Assembly: GCF_018205345.1 (NCBI RefSeq)
Contig: NZ_JADRHM010000017.1
Span: forward strand, 1-38,458
Source of the DNA: Fusobacterium sp. DD2
GTDB taxonomy: Bacteria; Fusobacteriota; Fusobacteriia; Fusobacteriales; Fusobacteriaceae
Direction of reading: 5' to 3'
DNA length: 38,458 bases
Position numbers and translations under genes: made by a program. Position 1 is the first letter of the stretch. Each line of letters begins with the position of its first letter. The notes under the pieces were generated by a model. That model searched no databases. It saw only the letters and a list, made by a program, of their open reading frames with translations, and had not been told where the DNA came from. This document shows positions 1 through 7,530 of the stretch, one piece after another.

Positions 1-26
1 TGTCCATCTCTTAATCAATAAAATTC

Positions 27-55
27 TTGACATCCAAAGTCAAATATGTTAAATT
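27..55 (+). promoter_or_regulatory. Putative sigma70 promoter of the metal ATPase gene
   Basis: A perfect TTGACA stands at 27-32. It is followed after 17 bases by TAAATT at 50-55, a moderate -10 match. The ATPase start codon is at 119, leaving a 5' leader of about 55 bases that contains the G-rich repeat described separately. Confidence 0.5.
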
Positions 56-61
56 TAATTT

Positions 62-82
62 ATAGGGTATAGGGGTATATAC
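62..82 (+). promoter_or_regulatory. Candidate metal-sensor operator (G-rich repeat)
   Basis: Two near-copies of TATAGGG(G) stand in tandem at 61-77 between the promoter and the ATPase start. On the opposite strand this reads as runs of CCC(C) separated by TATA. CsoR/RcnR-family operators are built of G/C runs flanked by T/A, so a metal-responsive repressor site is plausible. No regulator gene lies in the window, and the identification is a weak inference from base pattern only. Confidence 0.25.
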
Positions 83-118
83 TATGTTTAATTTTTGATA
101 ATAAATACGGAGGCCAAT

Positions 119-2242
119 ATGACTAAGTTTGAATACGAAGTTTTAAATCTTGACTGTGCTGGTTGTGCAGGTAAAATCCAGGATAAAGCATCAAATATGA
201 AAGGAGTTAAAGAAGCAACTATAAATCTGTATAAAAAAAGATTTGTTGTGGAAGCAGATGGTGACTATGATGAGCATAATTTTTTAAAAGAGATAAATAT
301 ATTTGCTGATGCAATAGAACCAGGAACTAAAATACTTCCTCTTTCTGATAACCTTTTTGAGGAAGAAAATAACGATAAAATTGAAGATGAAGAAAAGGCA
401 GGAAAAAAAGAACTATTTCTTATTATCTTTGGAGTAGTTGCATTTATAGCATCAATAGTAGCTGGTTATTATAGTGAAACTACTAAACTGTCACTGGCTA
501 TTTTTGCTTACTTAATACTTGGTATAGATGTTATTGTACATTCACTTAAAAACTTAAACAAAGGAAATTTTATGGATGAAAACTTCCTTATGACAATTGC
601 CACTTTAGGAGCATTTTATCTTGGAGAAACTAACGAAGCTGTTGGAGTTATGCTATTTTACAAAATAGGTGAGTTTTTCCAAAGTAAGGCTGTATCAAAT
701 TCGAGAAAATCAATAAAAAAGCTTTTAGATATAAGACCAGAATATGCAAATATATTAAATGGAGCAGGAGAATTAATTCAGGTATCTCCTAAAACTCTGA
801 AAATTAATGATTTGATAATTGTTAAATCTGGAGAAAAAATTCCTGTTGACGGGATAATTACCAAAGGGACAAGTTCTCTAAACACATCTGCTCTTACTGG
901 TGAGTCACTTCCAGTAGATGTTACTATTGGAGATAATGTGCTTAGTGGTAGTTTAAATGGAAATGGTACTTTAGAAATAAGAGTTACTACTCTATTTCAA
1001 AATTCAACTGTAAGTAAGATTATTGAAATGGTTGAAAATGCAGGAAATAAAAAGGCAAAAGCTGAAAAATTTATAACAAAGTTTGCAAGATATTACACTC
1101 CAATAGTGGTAATTCTCGCACTTACTGTAGGACTTGGAATTCCACTAATATTTGGAAACTTCAATATGTGGTTTGGTAGAGCTCTGATATTTTTAGTTAT
1201 CTCATGTCCTTGTGCCCTTGTATTATCAGTACCACTTACTTTCTTTAGCAGTATTGGCCAGGCATCAAAACAGGGTATACTTATAAAAGGGGGAAACTAT
1301 CTAGAAGCTCTAAATTATGTCGATGCAGTTGTATTTGATAAAACAGGTACACTTACAAAAGGAAAATTTGCTATAGATAGAATTGAAGCAGTAGGTACAG
1401 ATGAAAAAGATTTACTTAAAACTGCTCAGATAGGTGAATTTTATTCATCACACCCTATTGGAAAAGCAATTCTTCAACAGAAAGATAGAGGTATTGATGA
1501 AACTCTTATTAACGGATACAATGAACTAAGTGGTTTCGGAGTAACATCTTATTACAATAACCAGATAATTATGGTTGGAAATTATGAACTGATGAAAAAA
1601 TACAATATAAAAGCTGAAGAGAAAGAATATCCTGGAACAATTATATATGTAGCAAGAGACAATGAGTTTTTAGGATATATCTATATATCTGATGAAATAA
1701 AAGAGGATTCTGCAGAAACTATCTCTTCACTTAAAAAGTATGGTATCGAAAGTTTTATGCTAACTGGTGATAATGCATCTATTGGAAAGAGTGTAGGAGA
1801 AAAACTAAAGATACAGTTATCAAATATATTTACAAATCTTCTACCACAGGATAAAGTTGCTAAGCTTGAAGAGATTAAAGCTTCACATAAAAATAACGTG
1901 GTATTTGTTGGGGATGGGGTAAATGATGCTCCTGTATTATCACTTGCAGATATTGGTATAGCTATGGGAGGCAGTGGTAGTGATATAGCTGTTGAATCAG
2001 CTGACGTTGTAATAATGAAAGATGAACCATCAAAAATATCTGATTTATTAAAAATTGCTCATATTAATAAAAAAGTAGTAATGGAAAATATTGTATTTGC
2101 ACTTGGTGTAAAGATAATAGTTATGATACTTGGTGTCTTTGGAATTGCAAATATGTGGATGGCAATATTCGCAGATGTAGGTGTTTCTCTTCTTGCTGTT
2201 ATCAACTCTTCATGGGGTGTAAATAGATACTTTAAAAAATAA
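119..2242 (+). CDS. Zn2+/Cd2+-type P1B heavy-metal-exporting ATPase
   Basis: An inner-membrane ATPase expected to pump divalent soft metals (Zn, Cd, Pb) out of the cytoplasm. The chosen ATG at 119 has GGAGG at 109-113; the TTG at 95 has no ribosome site. The 707-residue protein starts with a heavy-metal-associated domain carrying CAGC near residues 13-16, followed by an acidic linker and membrane segments. It has the CPC metal-binding motif at 363-365, the phosphorylated Asp407 in DKTGT, the HP pair at 445-446 and GDGVND at 598-603. The last membrane pair contains an ADVG (DxG) motif, typical of the Zn/Cd P1B-2 subgroup (ZntA/CadA), not copper pumps. No mer or cad regulator is adjacent. Family is certain; exact metal is inferred. 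Confidence 0.93.
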   Translation: MTKFEYEVLNLDCAGCAGKIQDKASNMKGVKEATINLYKKRFVVEADGDYDEHNFLKEINIFADAIEPGTKILPLSDNLFEEENNDKIEDEEKAGKKELFLIIFGVVAFIASIVAGYYSETTKLSLAIFAYLILGIDVIVHSLKNLNKGNFMDENFLMTIATLGAFYLGETNEAVGVMLFYKIGEFFQSKAVSNSRKSIKKLLDIRPEYANILNGAGELIQVSPKTLKINDLIIVKSGEKIPVDGIITKGTSSLNTSALTGESLPVDVTIGDNVLSGSLNGNGTLEIRVTTLFQNSTVSKIIEMVENAGNKKAKAEKFITKFARYYTPIVVILALTVGLGIPLIFGNFNMWFGRALIFLVISCPCALVLSVPLTFFSSIGQASKQGILIKGGNYLEALNYVDAVVFDKTGTLTKGKFAIDRIEAVGTDEKDLLKTAQIGEFYSSHPIGKAILQQKDRGIDETLINGYNELSGFGVTSYYNNQIIMVGNYELMKKYNIKAEEKEYPGTIIYVARDNEFLGYIYISDEIKEDSAETISSLKKYGIESFMLTGDNASIGKSVGEKLKIQLSNIFTNLLPQDKVAKLEEIKASHKNNVVFVGDGVNDAPVLSLADIGIAMGGSGSDIAVESADVVIMKDEPSKISDLLKIAHINKKVVMENIVFALGVKIIVMILGVFGIANMWMAIFADVGVSLLAVINSSWGVNRYFKK

Positions 2243-2246
2243 AAAC

Positions 2247-2452
2247 AAAGAGGCTGGTGTAGATTAATAAAAATTAAAATTCTCGGCATTAGAAATAATT
2301 ACGTTATTTATGCAGCGAAACAGAATACTGAAAATTTGACTGTTTGAACGAAGTGAGTTTCAAATTTTCTTTCTGTAAGCAATATAAATAGGAACTATTG
2401 ATAGCTTAGAGAATTTTATTTTTATAATTTTAGATTTACACCAACCTCTTTT
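2247..2452. repeat. Near-palindromic MITE/REP-like hairpin element between convergent genes
   Basis: The outer arms AAAGAGGCTGGTGTAGAT (2247-2264) and ATTTACACCAACCTCTTTT (2434-2452) are inverted copies with few mismatches. The complementarity resumes inside: AAAATTCTC near 2276 against GAGAATTTTATT near 2410, and CAGAATACTGAAAATTTGA near 2320 against TCAAATTTTCTTTCTG near 2360. The core GAACGAAGTGAGTTTC resembles the apex of many REP-like repeats. The whole stretch can therefore fold into one long interrupted hairpin. It has no coding capacity. It fills the gap between the stops of the ATPase and hflX and may act as a two-way terminator. No clear target-site duplication is visible. Confidence 0.75.
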
Positions 2453-2457
2453 ATATA

Positions 2458-4251
2458 CTATTTTTCTTCAATTAAATATTGTTTGCATCTATTATATGCT
2501 TCGTTATTTACTATTGCAGATATTTTAATTCCCTCTGGTTCAAATTCTTCAGATTCAACAATTGCATTTCTATGTAGATATGCACTCATAGAAGTATCAG
2601 AATATGGGATTAAATACTCACAAACTCTTGTTTTCTGAGGTAATTTTTCAACTATTACATCAAGAAGCTTTTCTATATTAATATTATTTTTAGCACTTAT
2701 TTCAACTACTGTATAAAGATTAAATTTTTCTCTTAAAATTGCAAGTTGCTCTTCAGAAGCCATATCACATTTATTTAATGCTAAAATCATAGGTTTATCT
2801 TTGGCATTTAACTCATCTAATACCTTTTCTACAGCATCTATCTGCTCTATCACTGTATCACTTGATGCGTCTACAACATGGACGATTAAATCAGCAAAAC
2901 TTACCTCTTCCAATGTCGATTTGAAGGCTTCAACAAGGTCATGAGGCAGTTTTCTTACAAATCCAACTGTATCTGTTATAGAAGCAATTCTTTTATCAGG
3001 AAGATAAATTGCTCTTGTTGTAGTATCCAAAGTGGCAAACAACATATTTTCAGCAAAAACAGCTTCTTTTTTAGAAGTATTATCAGCTGGATAAATGTCT
3101 GATAGTAAGTTTCTTAATGTTGACTTACCTACGTTTGTATAACCTACTAATGACACTTTAGGAATACCAGATTCCTCTCTTTTTTCTCTTTGAACATTTC
3201 TATTTTTTCTTATTTTTTCAAGTTCCTGTTTTAATGCATGTATATTATCCCTGATTCTTCTTTTATCTATCTCAAGTTTCTTTTCTCCAGGTCCTTTAGT
3301 TCCAACTCCTCCACCTGTTCTTGACATTGTAGTACCAAGACCTAAAAGTCTACCACTTCTATATTTAAGTTGTGCAAGTTCTACCTGTATTTTAGCTTCT
3401 CTTGTCTTAGCTCTTCTGGCAAAAATTTCAAGTATAAGTATTGTTCTATCTATTACTTTACAGCTTGTTATCTCTTCAAGATTTCTTACCTGAATACCAT
3501 TTAATTCGTCATCAAATATAATTAGATTTGCTCTTTTTAACTGTCTAAACATTGATAATTCCTGAGCTTTACCAGAACCTATAAAGAAACATGGATCAGT
3601 TTTAATCTTATTTTGCATAAACTGTCCGACTACCTCAACATTACATGCTCTTGCTAATTCTGCAAGTTCATCTAAGCTCTCTTTATTTCCAAGTCCAACA
3701 AGAATAGCATACTCTTTATCATCTTCAACAACATCTCTATTTTTTATAAGTTCTTCAGCATAAAGTATCTTATCCATCATAGGATAATTTAGAGCCTCTT
3801 CCAACTTTAACGGGTGTGTTGTCTCATATGTAAGCTGATTATCTTCAACATTACAAAATCCCATTGTTATTCCTGTGATTTTATCCTCATTAATACCAAT
3901 TGCTGCAATACAGTCAAGTTTTAATTTAATAAGAGCTGATATATCAATATTAGATAGTCTTGCACTTCCACTTGGATGTGTATGAATAACCCTTATCCCT
4001 GCAAGTCTTTTTTCTCTTACATCCATTATTGGCAGTTGAACACTTCCGCTATCTCCAATTGATATCTCTATTACATTCCCTTTTCTATCTATTGCAATAT
4101 TTATCTCTCTATTTATCTTATTACTGATGTCAGCAATAGTATAAAGCATCTCTTCCTCTATCAATTTGCTTTTTGTTACCTGAACCTCATGTAAAGAATC
4201 CAGTTCGTTTAATATATATTCTTTAATTCCGTCTATATTTCCTTTTATCAT
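2458..4251 (-). CDS. hflX: HflX-family ribosome-associated GTPase with N-terminal JAMM-like domain
   Basis: HflX binds the 50S subunit and rescues or splits stalled ribosomes, notably under stress. The 597-residue protein is about 170 residues longer than E. coli HflX. Residues 200-350 form the HflX domain, including the glycine-rich SRTGGGVGTKGPGE stretch near 310-323 and a coiled coil to about 360. The GTPase domain follows, with GYTNVGKST at 370-378, DTVGF, NKCD and a SAK motif. The extra N-terminus contains HTH at 90-92 followed by Ser100 and Asp103, exactly the HxH-x7-S-x2-D pattern of JAMM/MPN+ metalloproteases, with Glu62 as candidate upstream glutamate. The start ATG at 4251 has GGAG upstream. 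It diverges from the gene at 4469. Confidence 0.93.
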   Translation of the reverse strand: MIKGNIDGIKEYILNELDSLHEVQVTKSKLIEEEMLYTIADISNKINREINIAIDRKGNVIEISIGDSGSVQLPIMDVREKRLAGIRVIHTHPSGSARLSNIDISALIKLKLDCIAAIGINEDKITGITMGFCNVEDNQLTYETTHPLKLEEALNYPMMDKILYAEELIKNRDVVEDDKEYAILVGLGNKESLDELAELARACNVEVVGQFMQNKIKTDPCFFIGSGKAQELSMFRQLKRANLIIFDDELNGIQVRNLEEITSCKVIDRTILILEIFARRAKTREAKIQVELAQLKYRSGRLLGLGTTMSRTGGGVGTKGPGEKKLEIDKRRIRDNIHALKQELEKIRKNRNVQREKREESGIPKVSLVGYTNVGKSTLRNLLSDIYPADNTSKKEAVFAENMLFATLDTTTRAIYLPDKRIASITDTVGFVRKLPHDLVEAFKSTLEEVSFADLIVHVVDASSDTVIEQIDAVEKVLDELNAKDKPMILALNKCDMASEEQLAILREKFNLYTVVEISAKNNINIEKLLDVIVEKLPQKTRVCEYLIPYSDTSMSAYLHRNAIVESEEFEPEGIKISAIVNNEAYNRCKQYLIEEK

Positions 4252-4304
4252 CTTCTCAACTCCATATCAATCTATTATTTGATAAACAATAGTATATACA
4301 AGGT

Positions 4305-4334
4305 ATCATACCATTTTTTCCATGATTTTAACAA
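4305..4334 (-). promoter_or_regulatory. Possible hflX promoter
   Basis: On the minus strand TTGTTA (4334-4329) precedes TATGAT (4310-4305) by 18 bases. The -10 sits inside the small palindrome GGTATGATACC. The match to consensus is moderate, and a second -10-like TATACT at 4296-4291 is an alternative. Confidence 0.35.
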
Positions 4335-4410
4335 TATTTTTATAAAAATATCTTAAACTTTTCCATAATAAATGTGCAAACAAAATATTTTAATTTGCTA
4401 TTCAAAATTA

Positions 4411-4439
4411 TTGACAACAAAATAAAATAGTTGTAAAAT
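4411..4439 (+). promoter_or_regulatory. Sigma70 promoter for the small exported protein gene
   Basis: A perfect TTGACA at 4411-4416 and TAAAAT at 4434-4439 are separated by 17 bases, with TG just before the -10. The downstream ATG is 30 bases further on at 4469. Confidence 0.75.
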
Positions 4440-4468
4440 CAATTATCAAAATATCATTGGGAGGTTAT

Positions 4469-4861
4469 ATGAAAAAAATATTATTAAGTTTATTTATTGT
4501 AAGTGGTCTTACTGCTCTTGCTGGAGAGTACAGAGATGGACTTTACAGAGGAGTTTTTGTAAGTGGACAAGAAACACAGGTTGAAGTACAATTTAATTTA
4601 AAAAATGATATTATCTCAGCACCAAAATATAGAACTCTTTTTTACAAAGGACAGGATTATTTAAAAACTGATTCTTTAAAAGATCAAAAAGATAGATTTG
4701 AAGCAGCTCTTAAATCTACTGAAGGACAAAAGTTTAAACCTGCTCTTGAGACACTTTATACTCCTGGTGATATACCTAGGGCTGGTGCTTCTGTAAGAGC
4801 AAGTAAAATTAGAGCAGCTATGCAAAATGCTGTAAACAGTGGAGTTTATAAACCAGAATAA
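4469..4861 (+). CDS. Small exported FMN-bind-like protein
   Basis: A 130-residue protein of unknown function. The start ATG at 4469 has GGGAGG at 4459-4464; the upstream TTG is part of that site. It opens with a signal peptide (MKKILLSLFIVSGLTALAG), so the mature protein is periplasmic or outside. The remainder follows the outline of FMN-bind domains: a YRDGLYRG start, a beta-rich VEVQFNLKNDII segment, and a C-terminal GASVRASKIRAAMQNAV helix. In true FMN-bind proteins the flavin is attached to Thr in an S-G-A-T-type motif; here the position reads A-G-A-S, so covalent flavin is uncertain. It has its own promoter, and a riboswitch-controlled unit with a separate promoter follows. Confidence 0.6.
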   Translation: MKKILLSLFIVSGLTALAGEYRDGLYRGVFVSGQETQVEVQFNLKNDIISAPKYRTLFYKGQDYLKTDSLKDQKDRFEAALKSTEGQKFKPALETLYTPGDIPRAGASVRASKIRAAMQNAVNSGVYKPE

Positions 4862-4874
4862 ATATAAAAAAATC

Positions 4875-4903
4875 TTGAATTTAATATTTCAATGTGCTAT
4901 ATT
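4875..4903 (+). promoter_or_regulatory. Promoter of the fluoride-riboswitch transcript
   Basis: TTGAAT (4875-4880) and TATATT (4898-4903) are separated by exactly 17 bases. The expected transcription start near 4910 falls at the first base of the riboswitch aptamer, which supports the assignment. Confidence 0.7.
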
Positions 4904-4908
4904 CTATC

Positions 4909-4966
4909 AAAGGGAATGAAGTTCTCCCTTGGTAAAACCAAAACCGCTGATTAGCTGATGACTTCT
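4909..4966 (+). ncRNA. Fluoride riboswitch (crcB motif)
   Basis: The RNA has the family layout. A first hairpin, AAGGGA/TCCCTT, has a loop carrying ATGAAGTTC. It is followed by an extra TTGG/CCAA hairpin, the conserved AAAACCGC, a short GCT/AGC stem and the conserved GCTGATGACTTC at 4954-4965. The loop GAAGT can pair with ACTTC to form the characteristic pseudoknot. The AACCGCTGATTAGCTGATGACTTC region is very close to known crcB aptamers. Its 3' strand is also the 5' arm of the terminator at 4954-4993, so fluoride binding should block termination (ON switch). The controlled gene is a cation/proton antiporter, a known class of fluoride-riboswitch target. Confidence 0.92.
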
Positions 4967-4993
4967 GTTAAAAGCAGAGTTATCAGCTTTTTT
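4954..4993 (+). terminator. Fluoride-riboswitch expression-platform terminator
   Basis: GCTGATGACTTCTG (4954-4967) pairs with CAGAGTTATCAGC (4975-4987), followed by six T. The 5' arm is shared with the aptamer's conserved 3' strand, so aptamer and terminator are mutually exclusive. Confidence 0.88.
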
Positions 4994-5024
4994 ATTTATT
5001 CTATTATGAAAGAAGGAGAAAATC

Positions 5025-6200
5025 ATGTTATTCAGTCTTGCATTAATTTTTATTTTAGGAATGATTTTAGGAAGCATATTTAATAAATTAAAACTTCCAT
5101 CTCTACTTGGAATGCTTCTTACTGGTATTATCTTAGGTCCATATATGTTAAATCTTCTATCTCCAGATCTTCTACATATTTCTGCTGATTTAAGAAAAAT
5201 AGCTCTTATTATAATTCTTACAAGAGCTGGTTTAAATTTGGATATTAACGATTTAAAAAAAGTAGGACGGCCAGCAATATTAATGTGCTTTGTCCCCGCT
5301 TTATTTGAAATTACAGGAATGCTCATTCTTGCACCAAAACTGCTTCACTTATCATTTATTGAAGCTGGTATATTAGGAACTGTAATTGCTGCTGTATCAC
5401 CTGCAGTAATAGTACCAAAAATGCTAAAGGTAATGTCTGAAAATTACGGTACTAAAAAAAGTATTCCACAAATGATTATGGCTGGAGCTTCTGTAGATGA
5501 TGTCTTTGTAATAGTATTATTCACAGCTTTTACAAGTCTTGCAACTGGAGGCAGTGTTACACCTCTGGATTTTGTTAAAATTCCTACTTCAATTATATCA
5601 GGACTTGCTGTAGGAGTTATTATTGGAAAAATTTTATGTTCAATATTTGCAAAGATACATATGCGTGACAGTGCAAAAGTTCTTATTATTTTAAGTATAT
5701 CATTTCTTCTGGTGACAGTTGAGAATAAAATAACTGGACCATTTGGTTTTTCAGGACTTCTGGCTATAATGGCAATAGGTGGAACTATTCAAAAATGTAG
5801 AAATCAAGTTTCTATTAGACTTGCTCAAAAATATTCAAAATTATGGGTAGCTGCTGAAATATGCCTATTTGTATTAGTTGGTGCTACTGTTAATTTAAAA
5901 TTTCCAATTGCAGCTGGTTTTTCTGCAGTATTACTAATTTTTGCTGTCCTTATATTCAGAGTAATTGGTGTACTTTTATGTGTAACTGGGACAAAGCTTA
6001 ATTCTAAGGAAAGAATATTTACTATGATAGCATATACACCTAAAGCTACTGTACAAGCTGCTATTGGTTCTATTCCGCTTTCTATGGGACTAGCTTGTGG
6101 GAATGTAGTCCTTACAGTTGCTGTCCTTTCTATAATGATTACAGCTCCTTTAGGAGCATTTGCAATAGATATGCTATACAAGAAACTTTTAACAAAATAA
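5025..6200 (+). CDS. Cation/proton antiporter (CPA family) under fluoride control
   Basis: A 391-residue inner-membrane protein with about 11-12 hydrophobic segments and the fold of the sodium/hydrogen exchanger (CPA) family. It opens with the LPSLLGMLLTGIILGP segment seen in CPA transporters. The paired Asp158-Asp159 (ASVDDVF), in a membrane helix, are candidates for the ion-binding acidic pair. The start ATG has AGAAGGAG at 5011-5018. The gene is the only one behind the fluoride riboswitch and ends at a two-way terminator. Such antiporters recur among fluoride-riboswitch genes beside CrcB/Fluc and CLC-F. The likely role is to restore ion or pH balance, or possibly move fluoride itself, under fluoride stress; the transported ion is not known. 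No crcB is present in the window. Confidence 0.88.
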   Translation: MLFSLALIFILGMILGSIFNKLKLPSLLGMLLTGIILGPYMLNLLSPDLLHISADLRKIALIIILTRAGLNLDINDLKKVGRPAILMCFVPALFEITGMLILAPKLLHLSFIEAGILGTVIAAVSPAVIVPKMLKVMSENYGTKKSIPQMIMAGASVDDVFVIVLFTAFTSLATGGSVTPLDFVKIPTSIISGLAVGVIIGKILCSIFAKIHMRDSAKVLIILSISFLLVTVENKITGPFGFSGLLAIMAIGGTIQKCRNQVSIRLAQKYSKLWVAAEICLFVLVGATVNLKFPIAAGFSAVLLIFAVLIFRVIGVLLCVTGTKLNSKERIFTMIAYTPKATVQAAIGSIPLSMGLACGNVVLTVAVLSIMITAPLGAFAIDMLYKKLLTK

Positions 6201-6206
6201 TATAAA

Positions 6207-6256
6207 AATGCACCCTGTCTCTTAGCCAACTAAGAGTACGGGGTGCATTATTTTTA
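6207..6256. terminator. Bidirectional intrinsic terminator
   Basis: AATGCACCC (6207-6215) pairs with GGGTGCATT (6241-6249), with an inner CTCTTAG/CTAAGAG stem around a CCAA loop. T-rich runs lie on both sides, so it can stop the antiporter transcript and the opposing small-protein transcript. Confidence 0.9.
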
Positions 6257-6610
6257 CCAATTGTGATGGTGTCTACCTATTCTATATATACCATAACCAG
6301 CTCCACCTATCAAAGCAGAGTCAATTAACCAGTTTCTTCTTCTTTCCTCTTGCAATCTCTTGTAAGATATCTCTTTTTCAAAATTTAATTTTTCTCTTTC
6401 AAGATTTAAATATTCATTTTGAAAATATAGCTGAATTTCTTCTTTTGAGGGCATATTGAGTTGTCTCTCCTGCTCTCTATCTTTCTCAACCATTTTTTTA
6501 TATTCAGAATATTTTTTTATTCTCTCATTTACCATTTCATCAGTTGTAACTTCCTTACAATACACAGAAGCAGATAGAACTAAAAGTAAGAGACATAATA
6601 TTTTTTTCAT
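6254..6610 (-). CDS. Small exported coiled-coil protein, function unknown
   Basis: A 118-residue protein. The ATG at 6610 is preferred because AGAGGTGAT stands just upstream; an in-frame ATG at 6634 would put extra polar residues before the signal peptide. The N-terminus MKKILCLLLLVLSASVYC is an export signal. Cys18 could be lipid-attached, but Ser-Val-Tyr before it is a poor lipobox. Residues 30-90 are highly charged and helical (coiled coil). The end has a short hydrophobic glycine-rich stretch (SALIGGAGYGIYRIG) and a His-rich tail, HHHNW. It lies 40 bases after the FabG-type gene on the same strand and may be cotranscribed. I do not recognise the family. Confidence 0.65.
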   Translation of the reverse strand: MKKILCLLLLVLSASVYCKEVTTDEMVNERIKKYSEYKKMVEKDREQERQLNMPSKEEIQLYFQNEYLNLEREKLNFEKEISYKRLQEERRRNWLIDSALIGGAGYGIYRIGRHHHNW

Positions 6611-6650
6611 TTTATCACCTCTACAGAAATCCATAAAACCGTTTCTATGA

Positions 6651-7373
6651 TTATAAAGTCATTCCACCAGTTACTTCAATAACTTGTCCAGTTATAAATG
6701 AAGATTCATCACTTGCTAAGAATAATGCTGTATTTGCAATATCGTCAGCTGTTCCTAATCTTCCTAATGGAGTTCTTTCTAACATTCCTTCTATTGTTTT
6801 TTCTGATAATACATCAGTCATAGCACTTTGAATAAATCCTGGTGCTATACAGTTAGCTCTAATTTGAGCTCCTTTTCTTGCAAGTTCTTTTGCCCAGCAT
6901 TTAGACATTGATACTACTCCACCTTTTGTTGCTGCATAGTTAGTCTGACAGATATTTCCATAAAGACCAACTACTGAAGATAGTGTAATTATAGATCCAA
7001 TCTTATTTTTTGTCATTACAGGTGCTACAGCTTGTGTTATATTAAACACACCTTTTAAGTTAACATTAATTACAGCATCCCATTCATCTTCACTCATTCT
7101 TCTTAAGAAGTTATCTTTTGTAATTCCTGCATTATTAACTAGAATATCAATTTTTCCATATTCATCTGTAATTTTTTTAACAAATGCTTTTATTCCTTCT
7201 CTATCTGTAACATTTAAAATTTCATGTCTTACATTAGGTTGAGTAAATTCAGCTGGTCCCATATCACAAGATATAACCATCATTGCTCCTTCTCCAGCAA
7301 ATTTTTCTACAATTGCTCTTCCAATACCTCTTGCACTTCCAGTTACTACTGCTACTTTTCCTTTTAATCTATC
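6651..7373 (-). CDS. fabG: FabG-type short-chain dehydrogenase/reductase (3-oxoacyl-ACP reductase)
   Basis: A classical SDR of 240 residues, the family's usual length, expected to reduce 3-oxoacyl-ACP with NADPH in fatty acid elongation. A GTG at 7373 is the likely start: GAGGAGG lies 7 bases upstream, and the ATG at 7394 would include that ribosome site. The cofactor loop TGSARGIG is at 12-19, NNAG at 81-84, the catalytic Ser134 with Tyr147-x3-Lys151, and the Asn106 region NVNLKGV. The C-terminus SFITGQVIEVTGGMTL matches FabG. It stands away from other fatty acid genes, so a related role on another 3-oxoacyl substrate is possible. Confidence 0.85.
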   Translation of the reverse strand, partial: DRLKGKVAVVTGSARGIGRAIVEKFAGEGAMMVISCDMGPAEFTQPNVRHEILNVTDREGIKAFVKKITDEYGKIDILVNNAGITKDNFLRRMSEDEWDAVINVNLKGVFNITQAVAPVMTKNKIGSIITLSSVVGLYGNICQTNYAATKGGVVSMSKCWAKELARKGAQIRANCIAPGFIQSAMTDVLSEKTIEGMLERTPLGRLGTADDIANTALFLASDESSFITGQVIEVTGGMTL

Positions 7374-7421
7374 CACTATAAATCCTCCTCGCATTTTTTA
7401 TTTTTTACGCTATATACCTGT

Positions 7422-7451
7422 ATTATATCATAAGATTTTTAATTCTAGCAA
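7422..7451 (-). promoter_or_regulatory. Promoter of the fabG-like gene
   Basis: On the minus strand TTGCTA (7451-7446) and a perfect TATAAT (7427-7422) are 18 bases apart. The GTG start lies about 50 bases downstream. Confidence 0.55.
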
Positions 7452-7474
7452 GTTGATATTTTTTATCCATTTTA

Positions 7475-7503
7475 TTGAATTAATCGTTAATATATCGTAT
7501 AAT
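7475..7503 (+). promoter_or_regulatory. Promoter of the MORN-repeat protein gene
   Basis: TTGAAT (7475-7480) and a perfect TATAAT (7498-7503) are separated by 17 bases. The ribosome site GGGAGG and the ATG at 7531 follow closely. It diverges from the fabG promoter. Confidence 0.75.
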
Positions 7504-7530
7504 ATAAAGATAAAGTGATTGGGAGGACTT

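Noticed and set aside
95-118. TTG at 95 as the start of the metal ATPase
   Set aside because: The GGAGG at 109-113 lies inside that extension and is correctly spaced for the ATG at 119. The same reasoning moved the starts of the genes at 4469, 7531, 28356 and 24652.
5825-6229. Minus-strand open frame opposite the antiporter
   Set aside because: Antisense shadow with no ribosome site, overlapping the terminator.
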